This document shows, piece by piece, positions 24,898 to 37,285 of a DNA stretch of 64,000 nucleotides. The position numbers and the translations under genes are program-made. The stretch's first letter is position 1. Every line of letters starts with the position of its first letter. Source of the stretch: Ptiloglossa arizonensis (lineage: Eukaryota; Arthropoda; Insecta; Hymenoptera; Colletidae); the NCBI RefSeq assembly GCF_051014685.1, contig NW_027478458.1, positions 1,178,001-1,242,000 on the forward strand, read 5' to 3'. The notes beneath the pieces were generated by a model. That model was not told the DNA's origin. It did not search any database and worked only from the letters and a program-made list of their open reading frames with translations.

Positions 24898-25990
24898 TTC
24901 CTGTTGCATGTGGAAGTAGAAACTCGCCCGATTACAATGGTGTGTGTACTTTTCCCCTAGGCCATTCCAGTTATTGGTTTCGAGTATCAGACCCGTGAAA
25001 ATTTTTATGGTTTCTCAACCATTCCTTATCTTCAAACTCCCATATCTCACGAACGGATTGACGAACTCGAGAAATTCCTGTTGCATGTGGAAGTAGAAAC
25101 TCGCCCGATTACAAAGGTATGTGTATTTTTCCCCTAGGCCTTTGTAGTTATTGGTTTCGAGTATCACACTTGCGAAAATTTTGATGGTTTCTCAACCATT
25201 CCTTAACTTCAAACTCCCATATCTCGCGAACGGATTGACGAACTTGAGAATTTCCTATTGCATCTGAAAGTAGAAACCCGCCAGATTACAATGTTGTGTG
25301 TACTTTTCCCCTTGGCCATTCCAGTTATTCGTTTCTAGCATCAGAATTGCGAAAATTTTGATGGTTTCTCAATCATTCCTTAACTTCAGACTCCCATTTC
25401 TCGCGAACGGATTGACGAACTCGAGAAATTCCTGTTGCATGTGGAAGTAGAAACTCGCCCGATTACAATGCTGTGTGTACTTTTCCCCTAGGCCATTCCA
25501 GATATTGGTTTCGAGTATCAGACCAGCGAAAATTTTGATGGTTTCTCAACCATCCCTTAATTTCAAACTCCCATATCTCGCGAACGGATTGACGAACGCT
25601 AGAAATTCCTATTGCATCTGAAAGTAGAAAATCGCCCGATTACAAAGATATGTGTGTTTTCCGACTAGGCCTTTGTAGTTATTGGTTTCGAGTATCAGAC
25701 TTGCGAAAATTTTGATGGTTTCTCAACCATTCCTTACCTTCAAACTCCCATATCAAGGGAACGGATTGTCGAACTCGAGAAATTCCTGTTGCATCTGAAA
25801 GTAGAAACTCGCCCGATTACAATGGTATGTGTACTTTTCCCCTAGGCCATTCCAGTTATTGGTTTCGAGTATCAGACTTGCGGAAATTTTGATGGTTTCT
25901 CAACCATTCCTTATTTTCACACTTCCATTTCTCGCGAACGGATTGACGAACACGAGAATTTCCTATTGCATCTGAAAGCAGAAACACGCC
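22950..25990. repeat. 3-kb segment, second copy of the 5,310-bp duplication
   Basis: Counterpart of the segment at 17.64-20.68 kb, at offset 5,310 bp. The left limit is set by cgaacacgagaatttcc here against cgaactcgagaatttcc in the first copy. The right limit is set by caacggtgtgtgtacttttc here against caacggtatgtgtattttt there. Private differences include attccttatcttc near 25.03 kb and atcaagggaacggattgtcg near 25.76 kb. Confidence 0.88.
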
Positions 25991-26215
25991 CGATTACAAC
26001 GGTGTGTGTACTTTTCCTCTAGGCCATTCCAGTTGTTGGTTTCGAGTATCAGACCAGCGAAAATTTTGATGGTTTCTCAAGCATTCCTTAACTTCAAACA
26101 TCCATATCTCGCGAACGGATTGACGAACTCGAGAATTTCCTATTGCATCTGAAAGCAGAATCTCGCCCGATTACAAAGGTATGTGTATTTTTGCCCTAGG
26201 CCATAGTAGTTATTG
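25176..26215. repeat. About 1-kb segment, first copy (offset 5,132 bp)
   Basis: Six monomers in the order gtttctagca, gatattgg with gaccagcg, gaacgctagaaattcc with ccgactaggc, atcaag with cggaaattttg, cttttcctctaggcc, and aaacatccatatc. The same order recurs at 30.31-31.35 kb: gtttctagca at 25331 and 30463, tagaaattcc at 25600 and 30732. The offset is one base short of 29 monomers. Homology ends at gttattggattcg. Confidence 0.85.
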
Positions 26216-27340
26216 GATTCGAGTATCAGACTTGCGAAAATTTTGATGGTTTCTCAACCATTCCTTAACTTCAAACTCCCATATCTCGCGAACGGATTGA
26301 CGAACTCGAGAAATTCCTCTTGCATCTGAAAGTAGAAACTCGCCCGATTACAATGGTATGTGTACTTTTCCCCTAGGCCACTCCAGTTATTGGTTTCGAG
26401 TATCAGACCAGCGAAGATTTTGATGGTTTCTCAACCATTCCTTAACTTCAAACTCCCATATCCCGCGAACGGATTGACGAACTCGAGAAATTCCAGTTGC
26501 ATGTGAAAGTAGAAAGTCGCCCGATTACAACGGTATGTGTATTTTTCTCCTAGGCCTTTGTAGTTATTGGTTTCGAGTATCAGACTTGCGAAAATTTTGA
26601 TGGTTTCTCAACCATTCCTTATTTTCACGCTTCCATATCTCGCGAACGGAGTGACGAACTCGAGAATTTCCTATTGCATCTGATAGCAGAAACTCGCCCG
26701 ATTACAACGGTGTGTGTACTTTTCCCCTAGGCCATTCCAGTTGTTGGTTTCGAGTATCAGACCAGCGAAAATTTTGATGGTTTCTCAAGCATTCCTTAAC
26801 TTCAAACTTCCATATCAAGCGAACGGATTGGCGAACTCGAGAATTTCCTATTGCATCTGAAAGCAGAATCTCGCCCGATTACAACGGTATGTGTATTTTT
26901 GCCCAAGGCCATAGTAGTTATTGGATTCGAGTATCAGACTTGCGAAAATTTGGATGATTTCTCAAGCATTCCTTAACTTCAAACTCCCATATCTCGCGAA
27001 CACATTGACGAACTCGAGAAATTCCTGTTGCATGTGAAAGTAGAATCTCGCCCGATTACAATGGTATGTGTATTTTTCCCCTAGGCATTTGTAGTTATTG
27101 GTTTCGGGTATCAGACTTGCGAAAATTTTGATGGTTTCACAACCATTCCTTAACTTCAAACTCCCATATCTCGCGAACGGATTGACGAACTCGAGATATT
27201 CCTGTTGCATGTGAAAGTAGTAAGTCTCCCGATAGCAACGGTATGTGTACTTTTCCCCTAGGCCATTCCAGTTATTGGTTTCGAGTATCAGACTTGCGAA
27301 AATTTTGATGGTTTCACAACCAATCCTTAATTTCAAACTC
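26216..27340. repeat. Satellite monomers leading into the middle domain
   Basis: Six to seven monomers including gcgaagattttg with atcccgcgaacgg, attccttattttcacgc, atatcaagcgaacg and tttttgcccaaggcc with tttggatgatttctc. These are all types that reappear many times between 28 and 48 kb. An open frame of 177 codons on the minus strand (26962-27495) overlaps this part. It exists only because two monomers carry ttcacaacc, which removes the usual TGA. Confidence 0.78.
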
Positions 27341-27700
27341 CGATACCTCGCGAACGGATTGGCGAACTCCAGAAATTCCTGTTGCACTTGAAAGTAGAAA
27401 CTGGCCCGATTACAATGGTGTGTGTACTTTTCCCCTAGGCCGTTCCAGTTATTGGTTTCGAGTATCAGACTTGCGAAATTTTTGTGGTTTCTCAACCATT
27501 CCTTAATTTCAAGCTCCCATATCTCGCGAACGAATTGACGAACTCGAGAAATTCCTGTTGCATCTGAAAGCAGAAACTCGCCCCATTACAATGGTGTGTG
27601 TACTTTTCCCCTAGGCCATCCCAGTTATTGGTTTCGAGTATCAGTTTTGCAAAAATTTTGATGGTTTCTCAACCGTTCCTTAATTTCAAACTCCCATATC
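27341..27700. repeat. Island of left-domain monomers inside the middle domain
   Basis: About two monomers here match the block at 12.85-13.19 kb almost exactly, and its earlier copy near 10.6-10.9 kb. They carry ccgttccag, gcgaaatttttgtgg, ttaatttcaagctccc, gaacgaattgacg, actcgccccattac, ccatcccag, atcagttttgcaaaaa and tcaaccgttcc. These words are otherwise confined to the first 14 kb. The distance (ttgcgaaatt at 12961 and 27471) is 14,510 bp, 4 bases short of 82 monomers. Confidence 0.85.
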
Positions 27701-28109
27701 TCGCGAACGGATTGACGAACTCGAGAAATTCCTGTTGCATCTGAAAGTGGAAACTCGCCCGATTACAATGGTATGTGTACTTTTCCCCTAGGCCATTCCA
27801 GTTATTGGTTTCGAGTATCAGACTTGCGAAAATTTTGATGGTTTCTCAACCATTCCTTATATTCACACTTCCATTTCTCGCGAACGGATTGACGAACACG
27901 AGAATTTCCTATTGCATCTGAAAGCAGAAACTCGCCCGATTACAACGGTGTGTGTACTTTTCCCCTAGGCCATTCCAGTTGTTGGTTTCGAGTATCAGAC
28001 CAGCGAAAATTTTGATGGTTTCTCAAGCATTCCTTAACTTCAAACTTCCATATCTCGCGAACGGATTGACGAACTCGAGAAACTCCTGTAGCATGTGAAA
28101 GTAGAATCT

Positions 28110-30090
28110 CGCCCAATTACAATGGTATGTGTATTTTTCCCCTAGGCATTTGTAGTTATTGGTTTCGAGTATCAGACTTGCGAAAATTTTGATGGTTTCT
28201 CAACCATTCCTTAACTTCAAACTCCCATTTCTCGCGAACGGATTGACGAACTCGAGAAATTCCTGTTGCATCTGAAAGTAGAAACTCGCCCGATTACAAT
28301 GGTATGTGTACTTTTCCCCTAGGCCATTCCAGTTATTGATTTCGAGTATCAGACTTGCGAAAATTTTGATGGTTTCTCAACCATTCCTTAAATTCAAACT
28401 TCCATATCTCGCGAACGGATTGACCAACTCGAGAATTTCCTAATGCATCTGAAAGCAGAAACTCGTCCGATTACAACGGTATGTGTATTTTTCCCCTAGG
28501 CCATTGTAGTTATTGGTTTCGAGTACCAGACTTGCGAAAATTTTGATGGTTTCTCAACCATTCCTTAACTTCAAACTCCCATATCTCGCGAACGGATTGA
28601 CGAACTCGAGAAATTCCTGTTGCATCTGAAAGTAGAAACTCGCCCGATTACAATGGTATGTGTACTTTTATCCTAGGCCATTCCAGTTATTGGTTTCGAG
28701 TATCAGACCAGTGAAGATTTTGATGGTTTCTCAACCATTCCTTAACTTCAAACTCCCATATCCCGCGAACGGATTGACGAACTCGAGAAATTCCTGTTGC
28801 ATCTGAAAGTAGAAAGTCGCCCGATTACAACGGTATGTGTATTTTTCTCCTAGGCCTTTGTAGTTATTGGTTTCGAGTATCAGACTTGCGAAAATTATGA
28901 TGGTTTCTCAACCATTCCTTATTTTCACACTTCCATATCTCGCGAACGGATTGACGAACTCGAGAATTTCCTATTGCATCTGATAGCAGAAACTCGCCCG
29001 ATTACAACGGTGTGTGTACTTTTCCCCTAGGCCATTCCAGTTGTTGGTTTCGAGTATCAGACCAGCGAAAATTTTGATGGTTTCTCAAGCATTCCTTAAC
29101 TTCAAACTTCCATATCAAGCGAACGGATTGACCAACTCGAGAATTTCCTATTGCATCTGAAAACAGAATCTCGCCCGATTACAACGGTATGTGTATTTTT
29201 GCCCAAGTCCATAGTAGTTATTGGATTCGAGTATCAGACTTGCGAAAATTTGGATGATTTCTCAAGCATTCCTTAACTTCAAACTCCCATATCTCGCGAA
29301 CGGATTGACGAACTCGAGAAATTCCTGTTGCATGTGAAAGTAGAAAGACGCCCGATTGCAACGGTATGTGTACTTTTCCCCTAGGCCATTCCAGTTATCG
29401 GTTTCGAGTATCAGACTTGCGAAAATTTTGATGGTTTCTCAACCATCCCTTAACTTCAAACTCCCATATCTCGCGAACGGATTGACGAACACTAGAAATT
29501 CGTATTGCATCTGAAAGTAGAAACTCGCCCGATTACAAAGATATGTGTGTTTTCCCCCTAGGCCTTTGTAGTTATTGGTTTCGAGTATCAGACTTGCGAA
29601 AATTTTGATGGTTTCTCAACCATTCCTTAATTTCAAACTCCCATATCAAGCGAACGGATTGACGAACTCGAGAAATTCCTGTTGCATCTGAAAGTAGAAA
29701 CTCGCCCGATTACAATGGTATGTGTACTTTTCCCCTAGGCCATTCCAGTTATTGGTTTCGAGTATCAGACTTGCGAAAATTTTGATGGTTTCTCAACCAT
29801 TCCTTATATTCACACTTCCATTTCTCGCGAACGGATTGACGAACACGAGAATTTCCTATTGCATCTGAAAGCAGAAACTCGCCCGATTACAACGGTGTGT
29901 GTACTTTTCCCCTAGGCCATTCCAGTTGTTGGTTTCGAGTATCAGACCAGCGAAAATTTTGATGGTTTCTCAAGCATTCCTTAACTTCAAACTTCCATAT
30001 CTCGCGAACGGATTGACGAACTCGAGAAACTCCTGTTGCATGTGAAAGTAGAATCTCGCCCAATTACAATGGTATGTGTATTTTTCCCCT
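28110..30090. repeat. 11-monomer unit, copy E1
   Basis: First of several copies of an 11-monomer unit. Markers in order are catttgtag (28147), actcgtccgattac (28461), gtaccagacttg, acttttatcctagg with gaccagtgaag, ttctcctagg with aaattatgatgg, gcatctgatagcag, gttgttgg with gaccagcg, atatcaagcg, cccaagtcc with tttggatgatttc, acgcccgattgcaac (29348), gaacactagaaattcg and cacttccatttctcg. The whole stretch recurs 4,248 bp (24 x 177) downstream. Confidence 0.88.
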
Positions 30091-30307
30091 AGGCCATTGT
30101 AGTTATTGGTTTCGAGTACCAGACTTGCGAAAATTTTGATGGTTTCTCAACCATTCCTTAACTTCAAACTCCCATATCTCGCGAACGGATTGACGAACTC
30201 GAGAAATTCCTGTTGCATCTGAAAGTAGAAACTCGCCCGAATACAATGGTGTGTGTACTTTTCCCCTAGGCCATTCCAGTTATTGGTTTCGAGTATCACA
30301 CTTGCGA

Positions 30308-31346
30308 AAATTTTGATGGTTTCTCAACCATTCCTTAACTTCAAACTCCCATATCTCGCGAACGGATTGACGAACTTGAGAATTTCCTATCGCATCTGAA
30401 AGTAGAAACCCGCCAGATTACAATGGTGTGTGTACTTTTCCCCTTGGCCATTCCAGTTATTCGTTTCTAGCATCAGAATTGCGAAAATTTTGATGGTTTC
30501 TCAATCATTCCTTAACTTCAGACTCCCATTTCTCGCGAACGGATTGACGAACTCGAGAAATTCCTGTTGCATGTGGAAGTAGAAACTCGCCCGATTACAA
30601 TGCTGTGTGTACTTTTCCCCTAGGCCATTCCAGATATTGGTTTCGAGTATCAGACCAGCGAAAATTTTGATGGTTTCTCAACCATCCCTTAATTTCAAAC
30701 TCCCATATCTCGCGAACGGATTGACGAACGCTAGAAATTCCTATTGCATCTGAAAGTAGAAAATCGCCCGATTACAAAGATATGTGTGTTTTCCGACTAG
30801 GCCTTTGTAGTTATTGGTTTCGAGTATCAGACTTGCGAAAATTTTGATGGTTTCTCAACCATTCCTTACCTTCAAACTCCCATATCAAGCGAACGGATTG
30901 ACGAACTCGAGAAATTCCTGTTGCATCTGAAAGTAGAAACTCGCCCGATTACAATGGTATGTGTACTTTTCCCCTAGGCCATTCCAGTTATTGGTTTCGA
31001 GTATCAGACTTGCGGAAATTTTGATGGTTTCTCAACCATTCCTTATTTTCACACTTCCATTTCTCGCGAACGGATTGACGAACACGAGAATTTCCTATTG
31101 CATCTGAAAGCAGAAACACGCCCGATTACAACGGTGTGTGTACTTTTCCTCTAGGCCATTCCAGTTGTTGGTTTCGAGTATCAGACCAGCGAAAATTTTG
31201 ATGGTTTCTCAACCATTCCTTAACTTCAAACATCCATATCTCGCGAACGGATTGACGAACTCGAGAATTTCCTATTGCATCTGAAAGCAGAATCTCGCCC
31301 GATTACAAAGGTATGTGTATTTTTGCCCTAGGCCATAGTAGTTATT
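30308..31346. repeat. About 1-kb segment, second copy (offset 5,132 bp)
   Basis: Counterpart of 25.18-26.22 kb with the same order of rare monomers. Private changes include tatcgcatctgaaag near 30.39 kb and tctcaaccattcc near 31.21 kb in place of tctcaagcattcc. It interrupts the E-type units, so the middle domain is a mosaic of two lineages. Confidence 0.85.
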
Positions 31347-32357
31347 GGATTCGAGTATCAGAAATGCGAAAATTTGGATGATTTCTCAAGCATTCCTTAA
31401 CTTCAAACTCCCATATCTCGCGAACGCATTGACGAACTCGAGAAATTCCTCTTGCATCTGAAAGTAGAAACTCGCCCGATTACAATGGTATGTGTATTTT
31501 TCCCCTAGGCATTTGTAGTTATTGGTTCCGAGTATCAGACTTGCGAAAATTTTGATGGTTTCTCAACCATTCCTTAACTTCAAACTCCCATATCTCGCGA
31601 ACGGATTGACGAACTCGAGAAATTCCTGTTGCATCTGAAAGTAGAAACTCGCCCGATTACAATGGTATGTGTACTTTTCCCCTAGGCCATTCCAGTTATT
31701 GATTTCGAGTATCAGACTTGCGAAAATTTTGATGGTTTCTCAACCATTCCTTAACTTCAAACTCCCATATCTCGCGAACGGATTGACGAACTCGAGAAAT
31801 TCCTCTTGCATCTGAAAGTAGAAACTCGCCCGATTACAATGGTATGTGTACTTTTCCCCTAGGCCATTCCAGTTATTGGTTTCGAGTATCAGACCAGCGA
31901 AGATTTTGATGGTTTCTCAACCATTCCTTAACTTCAAACTCCCATATCCCGCGAACGGATTGACGAACTCGAGAAATTCCAGTTGCATGTGAAAGTAGAA
32001 AGTCGCCCGATTACAACGGTATGTGTATTTTTCTCCTAGGCCTTTGTAGTTATTGGTTTCGAGTATCAGACTTGCGAAAATTTTGATGGTTTCTCAACCA
32101 TTCCTTAACTTCAAACTCCCATATCTCGCGAACGGATTGACGAACTCGAGAAATTCCTCTTGCATCTGAAAGTAGAAACTCGCCCGATTACAATGGTATG
32201 TGTACTTTTCCCCTAGGCCATTCCAGTTATTGGTTTCGAGTATCAGACCAGCGAAGATTTTGATGGTTTCTCAACCATTCCTTAACTTCAAACTCCCATA
32301 TCCCGCGAACGGATTGACGAACTCGAGAAATTCCAGTTGCATGTGAAAGTAGACAGT
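31347..32357. repeat. Satellite monomers with a local dimer duplication
   Basis: About six monomers. The pair carrying cctcttgcatctg followed by gaccagcgaagattttg and atcccgcgaacgg with ttccagttgcatg occurs twice, 354 bp (two monomers) apart: cctcttgca near 31802 and 32156. It is a small tandem duplication of two monomers joining the 1-kb segment to the next E-type unit. Confidence 0.8.
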
Positions 32358-34305
32358 CGCCCGATTACAATGGTATGTGTATTTTTCCCCTAGGCATTTG
32401 TAGTTATTGGTTTCGAGTATCAGACTTGCGAAAATTTTGATGGTTTCTCAACCATTCCTTAACTTCAAACTCCCATTTCTCGCGAACGGATTGACGAACT
32501 CGAGAAATTCCTGTTGCATCTGAAAGTAGAAACTCGCCCGATTACAATGGTATGTGTACTTTTCCCCTAGGCCATTCCAGTTATTGATTTCGAGTATCAG
32601 ACTTGCGAAAATTTTGATGGTTTCTCAACCATTCCTTAAATTCAAACTTCCATATCTCGCGAACGGATTGACCAACTCGAGAATTTCCTATTGCATCTGA
32701 AAGCAGAAACTCGTCCGATTACAACGGTATGTGTATTTTTCCCCTAGGCCATTGTAGTTATTGGTTTCGAGTACCAGACTTGCGAAAATTTTGATGGTTT
32801 CTCAACCATTCCTTAACGTCAAACTCCCATATCTCGCGAACGGATTGACGAACTCGAGAAATTCCTGTTGCATCTGAAAGTAGAAACTCGCCCGATTACA
32901 ATGGTATGTGTACTTTTATCCTAGGCCATTCCAGTTATTGGTTTCGAGTATCAGACCAGTGAAGATTTTGATGGTTTCTCAACCATTCCTTAACTTCAAA
33001 CTCCCATATCCCGCGAACGGATTGACGAACTCGAGAAATTCCTGTTGCATCTGAAAGTAGAAAGTCGCCCGATTACAACGGTATGTGTATTTTTCTCCTA
33101 GGCCTTTGTAGTTATTGGTTTCGAGTATCAGACTTGCGAAAATTATGATGGTTTCTCAACCATTCCTTATTTTCACACTTCCATATCTCGCGAACGGATT
33201 GACGAACTCGAGAATTTCCTATTGCATCTGATAGCAGAAACTCGCCCGATTACAACGGTGTGTGTACTTTTCCCCTAGGCCATTCCAGTTGTTGGTTTCG
33301 AGTATCAGACCAGCGAAAATTTTGATGGTTTCTCAAGCATTCCTTAACTTCAAACTTCCATATCAAGCGAACGGATTGACTAACTCGAGAATTTCCTATT
33401 GCATCTGAAAACAGAATCTCGCCCGATTACAACGGTATGTGTATTTTTGCCCAAGTCCATAGTAGTTATTGGATTCGAGTATCAGACTTGCGAAAATTTG
33501 GATGATTTCTCAAGCATTCCTTAACTTCAAACTCCCATATCTCGCGAACGGATTGACGAACTCGAGAAATTCCTGTTGCATGTGAAAGTAGAAGGACGCC
33601 CGATTGCAACGGTATGTGTACTTTTCCCCTAGGCCATTCCAGTTATCGGTTTCGAGTATCAGACTTGCGAAAATTTTGATGGTTTCTCAACCATCCCTTA
33701 ACTTCAAACTCCCATATCTCGCGAACGGATTGGCGAACACTAGAAATTCGTATTGCATCTGAAAGTAGAAACTCGCCCGATTACAAAGATATGTGTGTTT
33801 TCCCCCTAGGCCTTTGTAGTTATTGGTTTGGAGTATCAGACTTGCGAAAATTTTGATGGTTTCTCAACCATTCCTTAATTTCAAACTCCCATATCAAGCG
33901 AACGGATTGACGAACTCGAGAAATTCCTGTTGCATCTGAAAGTAGAAACTCGCCCGATTACAATGGTATGTGTACTTTTCCCCTACGCCATTCCAGTTAT
34001 TGGTTTCGAGTATCAGACTTGCGAAAATTTTGATGGTTTCTCAACCATTCCTTATATTCGCACTTCCATTTCTCGCGAACGGATTGACGAACACGAGAAT
34101 TTCCTATTGCATCTGAAAGCAGAAACTCGCCCGATTACAACGGTGTGTGTACTTTTCCCCTAGGCCATTCCAGTTGTTGGTTTCGAGTATCAGACCAGCG
34201 AAAATTTTGATGGTTTCTCAAGCATTCCTTAACTTCAAACTTCCATATCTCGCGAACGGATTGACGAACTCGAGAAACTCCTGTTGCATGTGAAAGTAGA
34301 ATCTC
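32358..34305. repeat. 11-monomer unit, copy E2
   Basis: Matches E1 at offset 4,248 bp: catttgtag at 28147 and 32395, actcgtcc at 28461 and 32709, acgcccgattgcaac at 29348 and 33596. Most private variants of E1 are preserved. Differences include attccttaacgtc near 32.81 kb, gactaactcgag near 33.38 kb, and gaaggacgcc here against gaaagacgcc in E1. The next unit follows after 1,947 bp (11 x 177). Confidence 0.9.
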
Positions 34306-37285
34306 GCCCAATTACAATGGTATGTGTATTTTTCCCCTAGGCATTTGTAGTTATTGGTTTCGAGTATCAGACTTGCGAAAATTTTGATGGTTTCTCAACC
34401 ATTCCTTAACTTCAAACTCCCATATCTCGCGAACGGATTGACGAACTCGAGAAATTCCTGTTGCGTCTGAAAGTAGAAACTCGCCCGATTACAATGGTAT
34501 GTGTACTTTTCCCCTAGGCCATTCCAGTTATTGATTTCGAGTATCAGACTTGCGAAAATTTTGATGGTTTCTCAACCATTCCTTAAATTCAAACTTCCAT
34601 ATCTCGCGAACGGATTGACCAACTCGAGAATTTCCTATTGCATCTGAAAGCAGAAACTCGTCCGATTACAACGGTATGTGTATTTTTCCCCTAGGCCATT
34701 GTAGTTATTGGTTTCGAGTACCAGACTTGCGAAAATTTTGATGGTTTCTCAACCATTCCTTAACTTCAAACTCCCATATCTCGCGAACGGATTGACGAAC
34801 TCGAGAAATTCCTGTTGCATCTGAAAGTAGAAACTCGCCCGATTACAATGGTATGTGTACTTTTACCCTAGGCCATTCCAGTTATTGGTTTCGAGTATCA
34901 GACCAGTGAAGATTTTGATGGTTTCTCCACCATTCCTTAACTTCAAACTCCCATATCCCGCGAACGGATTGACGAACGCGAGAAATTCCTGTTGCATCTG
35001 AAAGTAGAAAGTCGCCCGATTACAACGGTATGTGTATTTTTCTCCTAGGCCTTTGTAGTTATTGGTTTCGAGTATCAGACTTGCGAAAATTATGATGGTT
35101 TCTCAACCATTCCTTATTTTCACACTTCCATATCTCGCGAACGGATTGACGAACTCGAGAATTTCCTATTGCATCTGATAGCAGAAACTCGCCCGATTAC
35201 AACGGTGTGTGTATTTTTGCCCAAGGCCATAGTAGTTATTGGATTCGAGTATCAGACTTGCGAAAATTTGGATGATTTCTCAAGCATTCCCTAACTTCAA
35301 ACTCCCATATCTCGCGAACGCATTGACGAACTCGAGAAATTCCTGTTGCATGTGAAAGTAGAATCTCGCCCGATTACAATGGTATGTGTATTTTTCCCCT
35401 AGGCATTTGTAGTTATTGGTTTCGAGTATCAGACTTGCGAAAATTTTGATGGTTTCTCAACCATTCCTTAACTACAAACTCCCATATCTCGCGAACGGAT
35501 TGACGAACTCGAGAAATTCCTGTTGCATGTGAAAGTAGAAAGTCGCCCGATTGCAACGGTATGTGTACTTTTACCCTAGGCCATTCCAGTTATTGGTTTC
35601 GAGTATCAGACTTGCGAAAATTTTGATGGTTTCTCAACCATCCCTTAACTTCAAACTCCCATATCTCGCGAACGGATTGACGAACGCTAGAAATTCCTAT
35701 TGCATCTGAAAGTAGAAACTCGACCGATTACAAAGATATGTGCGTTTTCCCCCTAGGCCTTTGTAGTTATTGGTTTCGAGTATCAGACTTGCGAAAATTT
35801 TGATGGTTTCTCAACCATTCCTTAACTTCAATCTCCCATATCAAGCGAACGGATTGACGAACTCGAGAAATTCCTGTTGAATCTGAAAGTAGAAACTCGC
35901 CCGATTACAATGGTATGTGTACTTTTCCCCTGGGCCATTCCAGTTATTGGTTTCGAGTATCAGACTTGCGAAAATTTTGATGGTTTCTCAACCATTCCTT
36001 ATTTTCACACTTCGATTTCTCGCGAACGGATTGACGAACACGAGAATTTCCTATTGCATCTGAAAGCAGAATCTCGCCCGATTACAACGGTGTGTGTATT
36101 TTTGCCCTAGGCCATAATAGTTATCGGATTCGAGTATCAGACGTGCGAAAATTTTGATGATTTCTTAGCCTTTCCTTAACTTCAAACTCCCATATTTCGC
36201 GAACGCATTGACGAACTCGAGAAATTCCTATTGTATCTGAAAGTAGAAACCCGCCCGATTACAATGGTATGTGTACTTTTCCCCTAGGCCATACCAGTTA
36301 TTGGTTTCGAGTATCAGACCAGTTAATATTTTGATGGTTTCTCAACCATTCCTTATCTTCAAACTCCCATATTTCGCGAACGGAATGACGAACTCGAGAA
36401 ATTCCTATTGCATCTGAAAGTAGAAACCCGCCAGATTACAATGGTATGTGTACTTTTCCCCTAGGCCATTCCAGTTATTGGTTTCGAGTATCAGACTTGC
36501 GAAAATTTTGATGGTTTCTCAATCATTCCTTAACTTCAAACTTCCATATCTCGCGGACGGATTGACGAACTCGAGAATTTCCTATTGCATCTGAAAGCAG
36601 AAACTAGCCCGATTACAACGGTATGTGTATTTTTGCCCTAGGCCATAATAGTTATTGGATTCGAGTATCAGACTTGCGAAAATTTTGATGATTTCTCAGC
36701 CATTCCTTAACTTCAAATTCCCATATCACGCGAACGGATTGACGAACACGAGAAATTCCTCTTGCATCTGAAAGTAGAAACTCGCCCGATTACTACGGTA
36801 TGTGTATTTTTCCCCTAGGCCATTGCAGTTATTGGTTTCGAGTATCAGACTTGCGAAAATTTTGATGGTTTCTCAACCATTCCTTAACTTCACACTTCCA
36901 TATCTCGCGAACGGATTGACGAACTCGAGAATTTCCTATTGCATCTGAAAGCAGAAACTCGCCCGATTACAAAGGTATGTGTATTTTTCCCCTAGGCCAT
37001 TGTAGTTATTGGTTTCGAGTATCAGACTTGCGAAAATTTTGATGGTTTCTCAACCATTCCTTAAATTTAAACTCCCATATCTCGCGAACGGATTGAAGAA
37101 CACGAGAATTTCCTATTGCATCTGAAAGCAGAAACTCGCCCGATTACAACGGTGTGTGTACTTTTCCCCTAGGCCATTCCAGTTGTTGGTTTCGAGTATC
37201 AGACCAGCGAAAATTTTGATGGTTTCTCAAGCATTCCTTAACTTCAAACTTCCATATCTCGCGAACGGATTGACGAACTCGAGAA
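34265..37285. repeat. About 3-kb segment F, first copy (offset 7,080 bp)
   Basis: Matches 41.35-44.19 kb at a constant 7,080 bp (40 x 177) up to about 36.28 kb and at 6,903 bp (39 x 177) afterwards: catttgtag at 34342 and 41422, atttctcagcc at 36691 and 43594. The extra monomer in this copy, near 36.28-36.46 kb, carries ccataccag, gaccagttaatattttg and gaacggaatgacg. Other markers are ccataatagttatcgg, tttcttagcc, gattactacgg, ccattgcag and ttaaatttaaac. Confidence 0.9.
34306..35700. repeat. 11-monomer unit, copy E3, with one monomer lost
   Basis: Directly follows E2 at offset 1,947 bp (catttgtag at 32395 and 34342, actcgtcc at 32709 and 34656). Near 35.21 kb caacggtgtgtgtac of E2 is replaced by caacggtgtgtgtattttt, which joins to the cccaaggcc monomer. 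This skips about one monomer, so the offset to E2 drops to about 1,770 bp. The left part of this unit is also the start of the large F duplication. Confidence 0.85.

Noticed and set aside
26962..27495. Minus-strand open frame of 177 codons, the longest in the window
   Set aside because: It spans three satellite monomers, has a 59-residue period, and is open only because two monomers carry ttcacaacc in place of ctcaacc, which removes the usual TGA. There is no promoter, unique sequence or domain.
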